64,000 nucleotides of DNA from assembly GCF_040436345.1 (NCBI RefSeq), contig NC_133216.1, forward strand, positions 226,001-290,000. Reading direction: 5' to 3'. The number at the start of each line of letters is the position of its first letter. Within the stretch, counting starts at the first letter, position 1. Both the position numbers and the translations under genes were made by a program. The stretch comes from Pagrus major. Its lineage: Eukaryota > Chordata > Actinopteri > Spariformes > Sparidae. The notes below the pieces were generated by a model. That model was not told where the DNA came from. It did no database searches and was given only the letters and a program-made list of their open reading frames with translations. Shown here piece after piece: positions 42,755 to 54,731 of this stretch.

Positions 42755-43455
42755 ATATACACTGCTCAGTCACAAGAAGGTTTGCTGTGTCTCCCAGCAC
42801 AGTCTCAAGAGCATGGAGGAGAAACCAGGAGACCGGCCGTTACACGAGGAGAGCTGGACCGGGCCGTAAAAGGGCATTAACCCAGCAGCAGGACCGGTTT
42901 CTGCTCCGTTGTATAAGGAGGAACCTGAGGAGCACTGCCAGAGCCCTACAAAATGACCTCCGGCAGGCTACTGGTGTGCATGTTTCTGACCAAACTCAGA
43001 AACAGAACCAATGAGGGTGACATGAGGGCCCGACGTCCTCTAGTAGGACCTGTGCTCACAGCCCAGTACCGTGCAGCTTGACTGGCATCCGTGAGAGAAC
43101 ACCAGAATTGGCAGCTCTGCCATTGGCACCACGTTCTCTTCACAGATGAGAGCAGGTTCACACTGAGCACATGTGACAGGCATTAAAGAGTCTGGAGATG
43201 CTGTGGTGAACTTTATGCTGCCTGTAACATCATCCAGCATGACCGGTTTGGCCAGGCCTCATGTGGCCTGAGTGTGTAGGCAGTTTCCTGGATGACGAAG
43301 TCATTGATGTCATTGACTGGCCCTCTCGTTCCCTTGACCTAAATCCAATTGAGCACCATGGGACATTATGCAAGCATGCCCAGACGTTGGCACGAGTGCA
43401 TACAGGCCCACCTGGGCCATACACACTACTGAGTCACATTAGGAGTTGCTGTGAT
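42755..43455 (+). mobile_element. Internally deleted Tc1-like transposon, sister copy
   Basis: Same family as 39180-40560, with the left end (TACACTGCTCA) and transposase pieces [33 protein letters not shown] and CDRH. A large internal deletion removes the FGGGSVMVWGG to DNARP region. It is inactive. Confidence 0.75.
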
Positions 43456-43534
43456 ACACAAGTTGGATCTGGGTTAGGGTTATTGATAGAATTGATTGGA
43501 ATTGATGGTAGGGTAGCTGTGATTATTAGAAATG

Positions 43535-46500
43535 AACAATTTCAGTTTATTTGATAGGGACAATGCAGGTTAACATAGTAACACTTCCACTTGTTACAAA
43601 CAATTCAATGTGACTGATGTTCTGCATACAGAGATTATAGCCAATGCTAGTTTCCAACTCCCGTCCCTAGTTAGGCTTTTAGTAAAAGAAAGAGGGTAAG
43701 AAAAAAGACATCAAAATTACATACCAATACAATAAAATGTACAATACATCTAAAATCATACCAAGTCATGACCCATTAAAAATGCATACAGCTCTGATTT
43801 TGTTTCAGCCAGACTTTAACATTTTTATTAAAAATCCTAATGTCTCAGGTTAGTTTTATTTCGGTTGGTAGTGAGTTCCACATCTGGGAACCCTTTATAG
43901 AGAAGGCTGATTGCCCAAAGGAGGTCTTACGGCGCAAGATTTTACAATTACCACTTGCTGTACCCCTGGTGATCCTATCACTATTTTGGCTGCTAAAAAG
44001 ACTGCACAAAACATCTGGTGCCAAGTTCTGCAAACACTTAAAAAACAGTTTAACAGAGGAAAATTTTAGGAAATTATCAAAACTAAGCAAATTATACTGC
44101 TTCAAAATGTGACAGTGATGCCACCTTATTGGTTTCTTGGCCATTATTTTTAAGGTTTGATTATACATAGATGCAATTAACTTAATTGTAGTCGGAGAGG
44201 CCTGACTCCACACTGTAACACAATACGACATATGAGAAAAAATCATGGCATGCATATAAAGCTGTGCCGCTTTGATTGGTATATGATGTCTAATTAGTTT
44301 GAAGCAATTTAAATTGTTTTTTACTGTTTTTGATATCTTTTTGACATGTTTGTCAAATTTGAGTCTGGAATCCAAAACTACACACAAATATTTAAAATCC
44401 TTTACCATCTCAATTTCCTCTCCCTGCAATGTTATGCAAAATTTTTCTGATTGTGGTATGTTTTTGATGGAGAAGCACATGGAAACTGTCTTTTTCTTAT
44501 TTAGGGTGAGCTTGTTATCATATAGCCAATGACAGACCCTGCTCAAAAATGAAGATAATATCTCAGCTGCCTCACTTGATGTCTTTGCTGACGCGTATAT
44601 GACTGTGTCGTCTGCATAAAGCTGACAACCAGCCCCCGGACAGCTTTCGGGCAGGTCGTTAATGTAAAGACTAAAGAGCAACGGCCCCAGGATTGAGCCT
44701 TGAGGAATGCCAATTTTATTTTGTTGAGGAGCAGACTTTTTTTGGTCAATTCTCACACATTGCTTTCTTGAATGTAAATAGGAAGCAAACCAACTAAGAG
44801 CTTGTTTGGAAAAATTTAATTTTGACAACTTTGATAGCAGGATGTCGTGGTTGTCAGTGTCAAACGCCTTCTTTAGGTCGAGAAACACTGCACCCACGAC
44901 ATTACCCCATCCATAAAACACTTCAGATTTTCGACAAAAGAGCAAATTGCTGTTTCTGTGGAGTGTTTATGTCTAAACCCAAACTGCTCAGGATATAAAA
45001 GTTGGTTTGACTCTAAATAATCAACTAGTTGTTCTGTCACAACTTTTTCCAAAATCTTTGACATTGCAGGGAGTATAGAGATTGGACGATAATTGCATAG
45101 CTGGTCTGTGTCCCCTGATTTAAAAATGGGAGAGACAACAGCTGTTTTCCATTGATCTAGAAACCTACCTGACATTATAGAAAGATTTATTAGATGAGTT
45201 AATGGTTTTATGATAGAGGAACTATGCTGCTTAATAAAAGCTGTGTCCAAGTTAGACACATCTTGGGATTTTGAGCTAGTTAATTTGTCTAATATTTTGC
45301 TGATTTTAGTTTCGTTGACCTCTCTGATGTAAAATGAATTGGGTAAATCTTCCCTTACAATGTTATTTAGTAATAGAGGGTCAAAACTTTGAGCAAGTTC
45401 CTCTACTGATTGAATAAAAAAACGATTAAACTCGGCTGCAATAAGCGTACTATCTGTTGTGGGTTGTCCACCGATCTTCAGCTCTCTTATCTTATTATGC
45501 TTGGGTTCTTTATTTGTTAGTTTGTTTAAATGCTTCCAAAGGGATGCAGAGTTGCCTTTGGCCTCCTCTATTAACTGAGAAAAATAGGAGGCTTTTGCCT
45601 TTCTTAAAACCATTGTCACTTTATTTCTAAGTCCTTTGTAAGTAAGAAGATCAGTGGACAATCCACTTGACAGAGCTGTTTTGAGAGCAAGATCTCTTTT
45701 TTTCATAAGTAGGAAGATCTCACTGTTTAACCAGGGTAGGCGAGTCTTCCTCTGCGAATGTTTCATTTTCACAGTGTATTTCTCCACCATCCTGGTTAAG
45801 CTATCAGTCAATGAATTGCAACATGTATCAACATCATCCATTTGCAGAGTATTGTCCCAGTTAATTTCTTTAATATCCTTCTCCATCTGTATGATTTTAG
45901 TCTTGGGGATTCCCATTTTTGTTTTTTCTGAAACTTTACAGGGATATATCTGGAGGCGTTTTTTTGATAGTGTCCTTACAGCCAAGGTCATGTTATGGTC
46001 AGATAATCCCGTTATTAAATTATATATTTTTGTTATCTGTTCCTCTCTATTAGTGAAAATGAGATCAATCAAGGTTTTACTATTTCTAGTTATTCTTGTG
46101 GGTGAGTTGACCATTTGTTGGAAGTTGTATTTGGACATGATTGTTTTCAATTTTTGTTTACTTTTCTTGTCCAGCCAATTGATGTTATAGTCCCCATATA
46201 TAATAGTCTCTGATTTGTAATCAAGCTTTTTCATAACATCTTGCAAATCTTTGTAAAAAGAAACATTGTGTGATGGGGGGTTATACAAAATCACAATACT
46301 GAAATTAGTCTGAGGTGATAAAACTACATTCAGAGCAAGACATTCAAGAGAGGTGTTTAGTTGTATTTCATTACAATTAAGGGTATCTCTGATATAAATC
46401 AAAACACCCCCCTCCCTTGCCAAAAGATCTGTCCTTCCTGTAGCAATCATAACCAGGGATATTTATCATGTTTGTAGGAATATTATTATGAAGCCAAGTT

Positions 46501-47230
46501 TCACTCCGACAGAGATAGTCCACATTTGACTCTGTGAGTAATGTATGAATCTGATCTTCTTTTGCAATGATGCTTCTTATGTTAAGATGTCCACCTAAAA
46601 TCCCCTTCGGCTTGGATTGTGAATCCCATATCACTTTAGCATGGTTGACAGTCTGGAAGAAAAGATACTGTTTTTGTTTTCGCACTGCTTGAGAGTCAGT
46701 GGGCTTGGCACCCACCTCTCCTCATCGCAGCTTGGTTGGACTTCCATCCCCCACGTGCATGTCCCTCATGCTGGGCTCAGGCAGCGCCTGCACGCCTTCT
46801 GACCCACCTACCAGCCTGTAGTCCGCGGGGAGCGTGGCGCAGTCCGTCCGGAGTCCACACCGTTCACTGCCCGCTTGCGCCATCTTCCTGTTTAGCTCCA
46901 CCTGCACTCGCAAGTGGCCCAGGCTCAAGACACCCCCATCCAAGCAGAGCGCTGCACCATCCCACCCCGCATCGCCGCTGGGAGCCAAGCCCAGGGCCGA
47001 GACACCTCCATCCAGGTCGGGCACCGCACAACCTCGCTCCGCGCCGCTGACCGGAGCCCTGGCCAACTCGGCAGCTGGTGTGTGTCTCGGCGTGGTGTAA
47101 TTGCTGGTAATTGCTGGATTACAGGTGGCCCCGGATTCGCTTGTATATCACCGGCAAGTAGTAACAGTAAAAATACTGTCTTTACCAGAACCAGACCAAA
47201 AACAGTCTCAAAAGAAGGGTTCACTTTAAA
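43535..47230 (-). mobile_element. Nearly complete L2/CR1-type LINE with 2A-like leader motif
   Basis: On minus, in order: a leader frame with LLLLLAGDIQANPGP (about 47130-47180), a GC-rich region, endonuclease motifs (HLNIRSI, SETWLHNN, IIYGDYNIN, LSDHN), and reverse transcriptase motifs YRPISILPAMSKILEK, PEQFGFRHKHSTETA, VFLDLKKAFDTDNHDIL, GIPQGSILGPLLFSLYINDL and YADDTVIYA. The stop is at 43845, followed by a 3' end with AAATAAACTGAAATTG. Frameshifts near 46410 and 44900, and frame changes in the GC-rich part, make it inactive. Length and integrity suggest a fairly young copy. Confidence 0.85.
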
Positions 47231-47438
47231 TGTATATATTTGTAAAATATTCAGAATTAAAGGAACAGTGAAGGAAATGAATCTGAGGACTGACCATCAC
47301 AACCAGCAATTACCATGAACATGCACGAAAAAAATCACAGAAAACTGCTATGTACAATTCTATAATAGAATTTGTTAATGTTAGCAAATTGATCAATAAT
47401 CAATTATACTTCAATAGTATTAGGGCATGTGTGTGTCT

Positions 47439-47512
<74 letters not shown>

Positions 47513-47945
47513 CAAAGAAAAGGAGCCAAGATAAAGGCCGTAGAGAGAGAGCAAAGATGGCTGACGCGATCTCTTGGAAGATGACGTCACAGACTGTTCA
47601 AAGCTGTGCGAGGCTTGAACAAACCTTGGCAGAACACAGTTGTTCTCACATGGTTACACACAAGATACCGTTCCAAAACGTTAGTGGTGTATCAACCGTA
47701 TCTAATGTTATGGTGGTGATACCTCGGGACACAGGTATCTAATGTTACAGCAGTCATTAACCATAAGTCTCCAACAAGTCATTCATAAGATTACATGTAT
47801 GTGTCACTCCTAACATATCTGTGTACGTGTGGATTAGTGGAGAGAGGGACAAAGAGAGCTAACGCCGGAGCATAGCAAAGCAGGAGAAACAGCTGTGGAG
47901 ACAATACTCACCCTCCTGTCACAGAAACAAACTCAGGAATTGAAT
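47231..47945. mobile_element. LTR-like fossil sequence with (GT)n
   Basis: Shares AATCTGAG(G/C)ACTGACC, ATCACA(G/T)AAAACTGCT and an internal GT tract (about 47426-47503) with 53330-53620. That suggests copies of one LTR-like repeat. No coding capacity is seen. The family is not identified. Confidence 0.3.
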
Positions 47946-48007
47946 AATTCTTTCATCGACATCTGACTTGTGATTAAAGTGTTCCCTTAATTTTTTTGAG
48001 CAGCATA
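47946..48007 (+). mobile_element. Solo right end of a Tc1-like transposon
   Basis: TGAATAATTCTTTCATCGAC then AAGTGTTCCCTTAATTTTTT and GAGCAGCATA, the same terminal sequence as at 40490-40560. Confidence 0.6.
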
Positions 48008-48180
48008 CTGCCACAACGTTTGTTTCCCAGCAATCTGCCAAACCCTTACCTGGTCTGGGTTACCTTATCCATCACTGCCATTCATGAGAGATGCTTTCTT
48101 AAATGATAACTGTCTATTTGGCATGAATGTCTGAACTTGGCTTCACTTGCTCCATGATTGTCACAGAAGACTAAAAAATG

Positions 48181-48826
48181 TAGGGATGCACAATATACAT
48201 TTTTTTCAGCATATATCGATAATTACCTGCTTCTCATGGCTGATTCAGATAAGATTACTGATATTTTCACATTTTTGTATTTTAAAAATACATTCCTAGT
48301 CATTTAAGCGTACATGAGCATAACAAAGGCTAAGATGTTGTGAGCAAAAATAGATCATTTAAAGTGACTCAAACACATCCACAAAAAAAGCCTAGGTTGC
48401 ATTTTGGCGAGAGTTTCACTTTAATATTCCATAGGTCTAATAACAATTGTTGTGTTAAAACTCAGAACTTTGACTCTGAACCACTGAGGGACGTGTTGCA
48501 AATTATAATTCTGTTGCCTTCCATTAAAACTGTCTAAAATAAATATGGCATGTTTGGCTCTCTAGTCTGCACTGCATGGCTCTACTCAGGTGCAGCAGTC
48601 TGATGTCATAAGCTAAGTGTGCTGCGCTTCTTCTTTGTCTTCTCTGTTTATTGGTGGATCAGAAACCAACTTTAAAGGGGCATGCCACCTGCATTATCTG
48701 AGTGTGTATATGCTGCACTTATTAAGTCAATGAAAGCAATTTCACTTCATATTATTGGTCTTGTTTATCGGCTAGCTGATAATATAAATTTTCCAATTTC
48801 GGGCAGATAATTGATAGGTCCAGCAC
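48181..48826. repeat. Non-autonomous hAT-like repeat
   Basis: Begins AGGGATGCACAATATACAT and ends near TATCGGCTAGCTGATAATAT and GGTCCAGCACG, a common fish repeat type with ATCGG-rich ends. Its right 265 bp recur at 54125-54376. No transposase is present. Confidence 0.5.
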
Positions 48827-49621
48827 GAACAAACTATAGCTGGCTATACCTTACCAAAATGGCAAACGTGATAAGCATAAGTGACATGATTGTTGTCAGG
48901 GACAGGGTTATAATAAAGTTATGTTCAGAAAAAAAAATCATGTGGTTATTGTTGATTAACTTTGCTGCGATGTCTATCATTAACTTAACTGAGAAGGGAA
49001 AAGTTTCATTTCAGCGAATATCAGAAAACCAGTGTGCTGTGTACTGATATATTTGTGAGAGGCTGAATATTGGCTGACAGATAAAATTGTCGGGTTGTAC
49101 TCTAGATGAGCATTAATGCACGTCACTTGGGTTTGAGAAGCACTGATGTTCAAGATTGTCTGGCAATCAATGAAGGTAACCTCCAAAACTGGGGAGTCAA
49201 ACTGCAAACACATAATATAAACCTAGGGAGTCTTATAATTAGAGCCTGTCTAAGCCACATTCATTTTAACACTATGAGCTCTGACAGCAGTAGTATTACA
49301 GGAAAAATTAAAAAAATGAATTTTGTAAACTCGTGCTGTATTATCGTTTTAGAATTGATCAAATACAACGCAGTTCTGAAAATTCAAAAATTCCTCCTGA
49401 ATCCTGGGTGAACTGTTTTTTAATTAAAATTAATTACTGAAAAAGTAATTACTTGTTTCAGAACACCACACTGCTTATAATCCAGTGACAGTTCAACATT
49501 GTAGGGAATGTTTGCATTTTGCAGTTTTTTAGAGAATAGGTAAATATTTCAATGCAAGACATAATATATGTTTTTCTGCTACCTCTTCATGTCAACATTA
49601 GATATATGACCAGTCACCCAT
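48827..49621. other. Intergenic 3' flank of OR, no gene seen
   Basis: The last roughly 90 bp (AATAGGTAAATATTTCAATG onward) are repeated before the OR at 54732, so they belong to the duplicated OR unit. Short open frames here carry no domain. Confidence 0.5.
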
Positions 49622-50551
49622 TTATAACACCAGAGACTTTAGAAACACATTTCGTATTTTGGACATTTCCATTCCATACATGATAGGATTCAAAAGTGGT
49701 TGAAGTATCATAAAATAGAGAGACAGAATGATTTGCAGCACACTGGGTACACCGGTCATATCAAATCTACTCTGAACTATTTGAAAGCAGCCACCACAAG
49801 TAAAATTCAGAAGAGACACAAGGTGAGGTGTGCAGGTACTGACAGCTTTCTGTCTGGTCTGTTTGGAACCAGAAAAACAAATTTTGAGAATTTTCATGTA
49901 AGAAAACAGGATTGGAAGCAGAGGGACTGAAATGGAGACAGTAGTGGAAAAAAGTCCATAAATGTTATTCACTTTGGTGTCAGAACAGGCCAACTTAACA
50001 ACAAGGTAATTTTGACAATACAAACTGTTCATGATGTTCCCACAAAGTGACAAACGGATGTTTAAGGATAAAGTGATTAAGAATTTCACAAATGAGTATA
50101 ACCATAATAGACAAATAAAGATAACCGCCTTGTTAAATGTCATACGTGTGTTATACTGTAGAGGACAACAGATAGCGAGATATCTGTCATAAGACATGAC
50201 GGCTAAATTGGTAAATTCTACATTTGCATAAGAATACAAACAGAAAATCTGCAGGTAACAAAATGAAGCAGAAACAGTGTGAATGTCAGAGAGAATCTGA
50301 GTCAGAAGGAATGGAAACAACCCTGAACTACCATACAGTCCATTTACAAACAGGCTGCACAGGAACATGTACATAGGTTCATGTAAGCTCCTGTTCATAC
50401 AGATAACCACAATGAGAGATGTGTTTAAAACAACCATAACAACGTAAAGGAAAGCAGTTAGCATAAAGTATAAGTATCTTAAGTTTCCAACCTGCAGATA
50501 GCCTCCAAGAATAAAATAAGATAAAGTTGATAAAGTTGAATTAAACACCAT
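49622..50551 (-). CDS. Olfactory receptor (subfamily B2), 309 aa
   Basis: Intact odorant GPCR starting MVFNSTLSTLSYFILGGY with N4-S-T glycosylation, LHEPMY, MSYDRYLAIC, KAVSTCTPHL and NPIMYGM; it ends VFLKSLVL. Seven hydrophobic segments are present. The start of TM3 reads FCYLQIFCLYSYANVEFTN. It forms a trio with the genes at 54732 and 60483, sharing promoter and start region. Confidence 0.95.
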   Translation of the reverse strand: MVFNSTLSTLSYFILGGYLQVGNLRYLYFMLTAFLYVVMVVLNTSLIVVICMNRSLHEPMYMFLCSLFVNGLYGSSGLFPFLLTQILSDIHTVSASFCYLQIFCLYSYANVEFTNLAVMSYDRYLAICCPLQYNTRMTFNKAVIFICLLWLYSFVKFLITLSLNIRLSLCGNIMNSLYCQNYLVVKLACSDTKVNNIYGLFSTTVSISVPLLPILFSYMKILKICFSGSKQTRQKAVSTCTPHLVSLLNFTCGGCFQIVQSRFDMTGVPSVLQIILSLYFMILQPLLNPIMYGMEMSKIRNVFLKSLVL

Positions 50552-50640
50552 TATGACATTTGTGAATGAAACATGTTCTCATCACCTGCTGCAGTCACTT
50601 CTGTCAGCTGCAGCTACATCTGACGCTTTATACCTTCACA
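50552..50640 (-). promoter_or_regulatory. TATA promoter of the OR at 49622
   Basis: On minus, GAAGGTATAAAGCGTCAGAT has its TATA box at 50632-50626, about 75 bp before the ATG. The same element lies before the OR at 54732 (TATA 55751-55745) and the OR at 60483 (61490-61484), and a relative precedes the 37-42 kb pair. With so short a gap the 5'-UTR may be unspliced here. Confidence 0.6.
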
Positions 50641-50704
50641 GAACAGGAAGCACAGCAGGTCAGTCCCACCTCATCAACAGAGACTATACTAGTCTATCAG
50701 CTGA

Positions 50705-50998
50705 CACATGGATTATATGAAAATAATATCGCAATATTTTTAGACCTTATCGTGATACAACATATATATTGATATTCTTGAATGGCCTCAAACTGAGCGC
50801 CAAAATCAAATATCACAATACTTTTGATCAAATACCTCATTATTGATACTATGACAATATTGTAGGTTAGATTATTGGTATTTCCACAAAATATTTTAAA
50901 AATTACATTACTTTAATATAATGCTGCCTTTAAAAGCTGACATTATACAGTCTCATATCACAATGACGACACATATTGTATATATTTCCCAGTCCTAA
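50705..50998. repeat. Fish MITE-like AT-rich repeat
   Basis: Contains AATATCGCAATATTTTTAGA and ends ATTGTATATATTTCCCAGTC, ends typical of a dispersed non-autonomous DNA repeat in fish. It is not present in the sister units, so it inserted after duplication. Confidence 0.4.
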
Positions 50999-52027
50999 TG
51001 CAGCCTGTAATCAAAAGTTGACTTTTAAACTACATTTAGTCCATTTTTACAATAAGTCCACAATCAGCTTGTTCACTCAGAAATATAAACATAATATCCA
51101 ACATGATATAATAACTACAATAGCAAAGTTCCATCAGTGTGTCCAATCACAACATGCCAGATGATTGTTCATTGATTGGTGTGCTATGCAGAGTCATTTT
51201 TTAAACAGTGATTACTACAGCATAACGTAGGCTAAATATTTCAGGGCTGGGGAACTGGTTAACAACCTTACAGCTGCTTTAATGTTCACAGTGTCATTAA
51301 GAAGGATATAAGATGTTATTCTGAGCTGAGGATTACTGCTTGACTCATGCCTCATCTGATGAATCTTTCTGCGTCACCTGTGCCGGATCATCAGACTGCT
51401 GATCAAGTGCAGCCCTTGCTTGATCCCTCACTTGGGCCTCTTCTCGCAGGCAGGAAAGATCCTGCCAAAGCTCAGAGAGCTATTCTCGGGTCTCTCTAGA
51501 CTGTAACTCAGCTTTACACTGGTAAAGTAGCATGATTTGACCCAAAACACCCGAGATAGTGCATTGTGGCTTTCAGGCAGGGTGATTTACATAGCTGACA
51601 AGCTCATTGATTTTCTCCTCGCAAGTTTTAATGCTGTAGCTATTTAAATAATTTCTCTCCTCTAAGGAGAGGTACATGAGTCCAGTGACCGCATCCTGCA
51701 GGGCTGGGTTGCCTGACTCAGCAGGAGCTTCAGCTCCTGTCTCACGGGGATTCTGGCTACTCATTTCTACTTGAGTAGGAAAGATTAACTCCTCTTGGGT
51801 TAAATTAGTCTACTGAGTGAATTAAACCTGGTTATACTGATGCTAGTGCAAAGGTGAGAGGTGTACCTGTGACTCATGACCTACAGACTGTAGGAAGTTT
51901 AAGGCCAATTGTTCTCCTTACAACCAATCCTGTAAAAGGGTTATTGAGGTGGTCTCTACACCTCAGGAGCAATAGCTATGTAAATTTTGAGTCAGCTTTG
52001 TTAAACAAACCAAATTACTAACCAACA

Positions 52028-52994
52028 ATGCACGCTACAGTGCTTCATACTCTGTTACACTGTTATGCTGACGACACCCAACTGTTCCTCTCCTTTCCCC
52101 ATCCTCCAATACTCACGTTGCCACACGCATCTTGGAATGTCTGGCAGACATCTCAGCTTGGACAACTGTGCATCATCTCAAGCTCAACCTCAGTAAAACT
52201 GAACTCCTCTTCATCCAAGGGAAAGACTGCCCTCACATGGACCTGGCAGTCACTGTCGAGAACGTCATAGTATCATGACGAATGTGAGAAACCTGGGTGT
52301 GATCCTCGACGACGGACTATCCTGCACTTCCAACATCACCGCAGTGGCCCGATCCTGCAGATTTGCCCTCTACAACATCCGCAGGATCCGGTCTTTCCTC
52401 ACAAAGGACACAACGCAACTCCTGGTCCAATCGCTGGTCATTTCCCACCTGGACTACGGCAACTCGCTCTTGGTTGGACTCCCAGCCTCTGCGACTAAAC
52501 CCTTGCAATGTATCCAGAATGCTGCAGCACGCCTTGTTTTCAATCTACCTAAATTCTCCCATGTGACCCCCCTCCTCCGTGACCTCCGCTGGCTTCCTGT
52601 TGCGGCCCGCATCAGATTCAAGACCATGGTGCTGGCCTTCAAGGCCGTCAATGGAACTGCACCCATCTACCTCCAAACACTGGTCAGACCACACGCCCCA
52701 ACGCAAGAACTTAGCTCTACTACATCAGCTGGCCGGCTGGTACCGCCATCGCTGAGAGCAAACAAAGGCCACTCAGCGAAGTCGCAACTCTTCTCTGTTC
52801 TGATGCCTGAGTGGTGGAACGAACTCCCGACCATTGTCAGTACAGCAGAATTGCTCGCCATCTTCTGCAAAAGACTCAAGACTCACTTGTTCAGACTTCA
52901 CCTCGACCCCGCATAGCATGACAGTACTTATTGTAAGTCGCTTTGGACAAAAGCGTCTGCTAAATGCCCTAAATGTAAATGTAAATGTAAATGT
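52028..52994 (+). mobile_element. 5'-truncated L2-type LINE with (AAATGT)n tail
   Basis: Encodes the end of the reverse transcriptase: CYADDTQLFLSF, a broken stretch, then VRNLGVILDDGLSCTSNITA, SLVISHLDYGNSLLVGLP, LRDLRWLPVAARIRFKTMVL and WWNELPTIV. The 3' end is TGTAAGTCGCTTTGGACAAA with AAATGT repeats, the well-known tail of fish L2 LINEs. Frame breaks near 52150 and 52274 and the missing 5' half make it inactive. Confidence 0.85.
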
Positions 52995-53577
52995 CATACA
53001 CACCACACCCGGCTATATCTGGCTGCTATCAAATTTAAAATTGAAACTTAAAAAAATAATATACTTTTTTATAACTCTGGATTATTGCACGAATATTACA
53101 ATAAAGCTGGTGTAAAGAGGCCTCACACGGAGCACCATAGTTGAAATCATGAGGGAATATTAATTGATTATTGACTATTGATTAAGTTATTAATGAAATG
53201 TTAATCAATGAAATGGATGTTATTACTATTTATTAATAATCACCGGAGCACCACCCTGGAATCAAGGATCAATCATCAAATGATATGCCTTTTGTCTCAA
53301 GGCCTGTAGTTTATCAAAAAAATTTAATATTAAAGAAATATCAATAATTAGAGAAATAGAAGGTGTAAATCTGAGCACTGACCGTCTCAACCAGCTGTTA
53401 TTATAACATTAGATTGTGCAAAATAATCACATAAAACTGCTCAGTTATAATCAGCAGTGTTTATTAAAGCTTGTCCTCAATCCATAAACCACTTCCTTTA
53501 ACAAACACTTGCTTACTACAACTAGCAATTCTACAAAACAACATAAGCCAGCACAGATATTTATATGGGTGGAGATC

Positions 53578-53581
<4 letters not shown>

Positions 53582-53620
<39 letters not shown>
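53582..53620. repeat. (GT)n microsatellite
   Basis: About 19 GT repeats within the LTR-like sequence. Confidence 0.9.
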
Positions 53621-53622
<2 letters not shown>

Positions 53623-53861
53623 GCTGATCAGACAGAAACACGACATACTGTGGTCACACAGGGCGGCAAGACTACACAGGCTATCCACCGAGTGGATCAG
53701 CACAAATTGGCTCCTAGAGAGCATAAAAACACTTACAATCAGCGTACAGTGCATTATACCATAGGTAGGACTCTGTGGTCCTTTCACAACAATCATTAAC
53801 AACCTGATCACGGGGACTGTGAAAGATGGTATTATGTACAAAAAGTGAGGAGCCGACGTGG

Positions 53862-54124
53862 CTTTCGCCGGGAGAAAAAGCAGTTGTTTTACGTCACTGT
53901 TCACGCCCAACTTCGTGCTTCACGTCACGTCACATGTTTACGCCTAACCCAGTGGCAGCTTTTTTGCAAAGGAGGACTATTACACCTCCGTTTCACATAG
54001 ACGAGGCGGCAGATTGCAGCCTTTACCTGGCTGCACATGTGGCGCATTTTCTATCTAAAAGGGGCTACTGTAAGTCGCTTTGGACAAAAGCATCTGCTAT
54101 ATGCCCTAAATGTAATGTAATGTA
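53862..54124 (+). mobile_element. L2 3' tail or partner SINE
   Basis: Ends TGTAAGTCGCTTTGGACAAA, then ATGCCCTAAATGTAATGTAA, the same 3' end as the L2 at 52994. The upstream part has no reverse transcriptase, so it is either a very short LINE copy or a SINE that uses the L2 tail. Confidence 0.5.
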
Positions 54125-54376
54125 GTCTGAACTGCATGGTTCTACTCAGGTGCAGCAGTCTGATGTCATAAGCTCAGTGTGCTGCACTTCTTCTTTGTCT
54201 TCTCTGTTTATTGGTGGATAAGAAACCAAACTTTAAAAGGGGCATGCCACCTGCATTATCTGAGTGTGTATATGCTGCACTTATTAAGTAAATTAAAGCA
54301 ATTTCGAATTTCTTGTTTATCGGCTAGCTGATAATATAAATTTTCCAATATCGGGCAGATAATTTATCAGTCCAAT
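54125..54376. repeat. Partial hAT-like repeat
   Basis: Homologous to 48561-48826, with the shared end TATCGGCTAGCTGATAATAT and GGGCAGATAATT. Only the right part is present. Confidence 0.5.
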
Positions 54377-54731
54377 AGTTATTAAGTATCCCTAAAAGAA
54401 TTTCAACACTCTTTATTTACTTCCAGCATTGCATCTCACCTACAACATAACAACATAGCCTGAAGTCAACCATCAACAGAGTTAAACCCCCATCACATTA
54501 TCATCTGCTGAGCTGCTTACCTTTAAATCTACTACATTACTGACGGCACAGACAAACTATCGCTGGCTACACCTTACTAACATAGCAACCATGTGATGTC
54601 TAAGCCACATTCATTTTAACACTATGAGCTCTGTTTTTTCTCTTTGAGAATAGGTAAATATTTCAATGCAAGACATAATATATGTTTTTCTGCTACTTTT
54701 TTCTTCATGTCAACATTAGATATATGACCAG

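Larger units (their letters stand above)
51290..53840 (-). mobile_element. Broken LTR-retroelement-like fossil, interrupted by a LINE
   Basis: The minus strand carries a gag-like open stretch (51340-51764, with NPALQDAVTGLMYLS) and a leader homologous to 21640-22200. A GTGCTCCGTGTGAGGCC-type site lies near 53120-53140, followed by an LTR-like AT-rich and (GT)n-containing region to about 53840. The 52028-52994 LINE lies within it. It is old, broken and of uncertain family. Confidence 0.35.

Noticed and set aside
45654-46190. 178-aa plus-strand frame
   Set aside because: It lies antisense to the LINE reverse-transcriptase ORF and has no domain of its own.
46736-47100. Several long overlapping frames on plus in a GC-rich block
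   Set aside because: GC-rich DNA lacks stops by chance; the block is the 5' part of the minus-strand LINE.
48340-49411. Short plus and minus frames
   Set aside because: Repeat-derived or random AT-rich frames without recognisable motifs.
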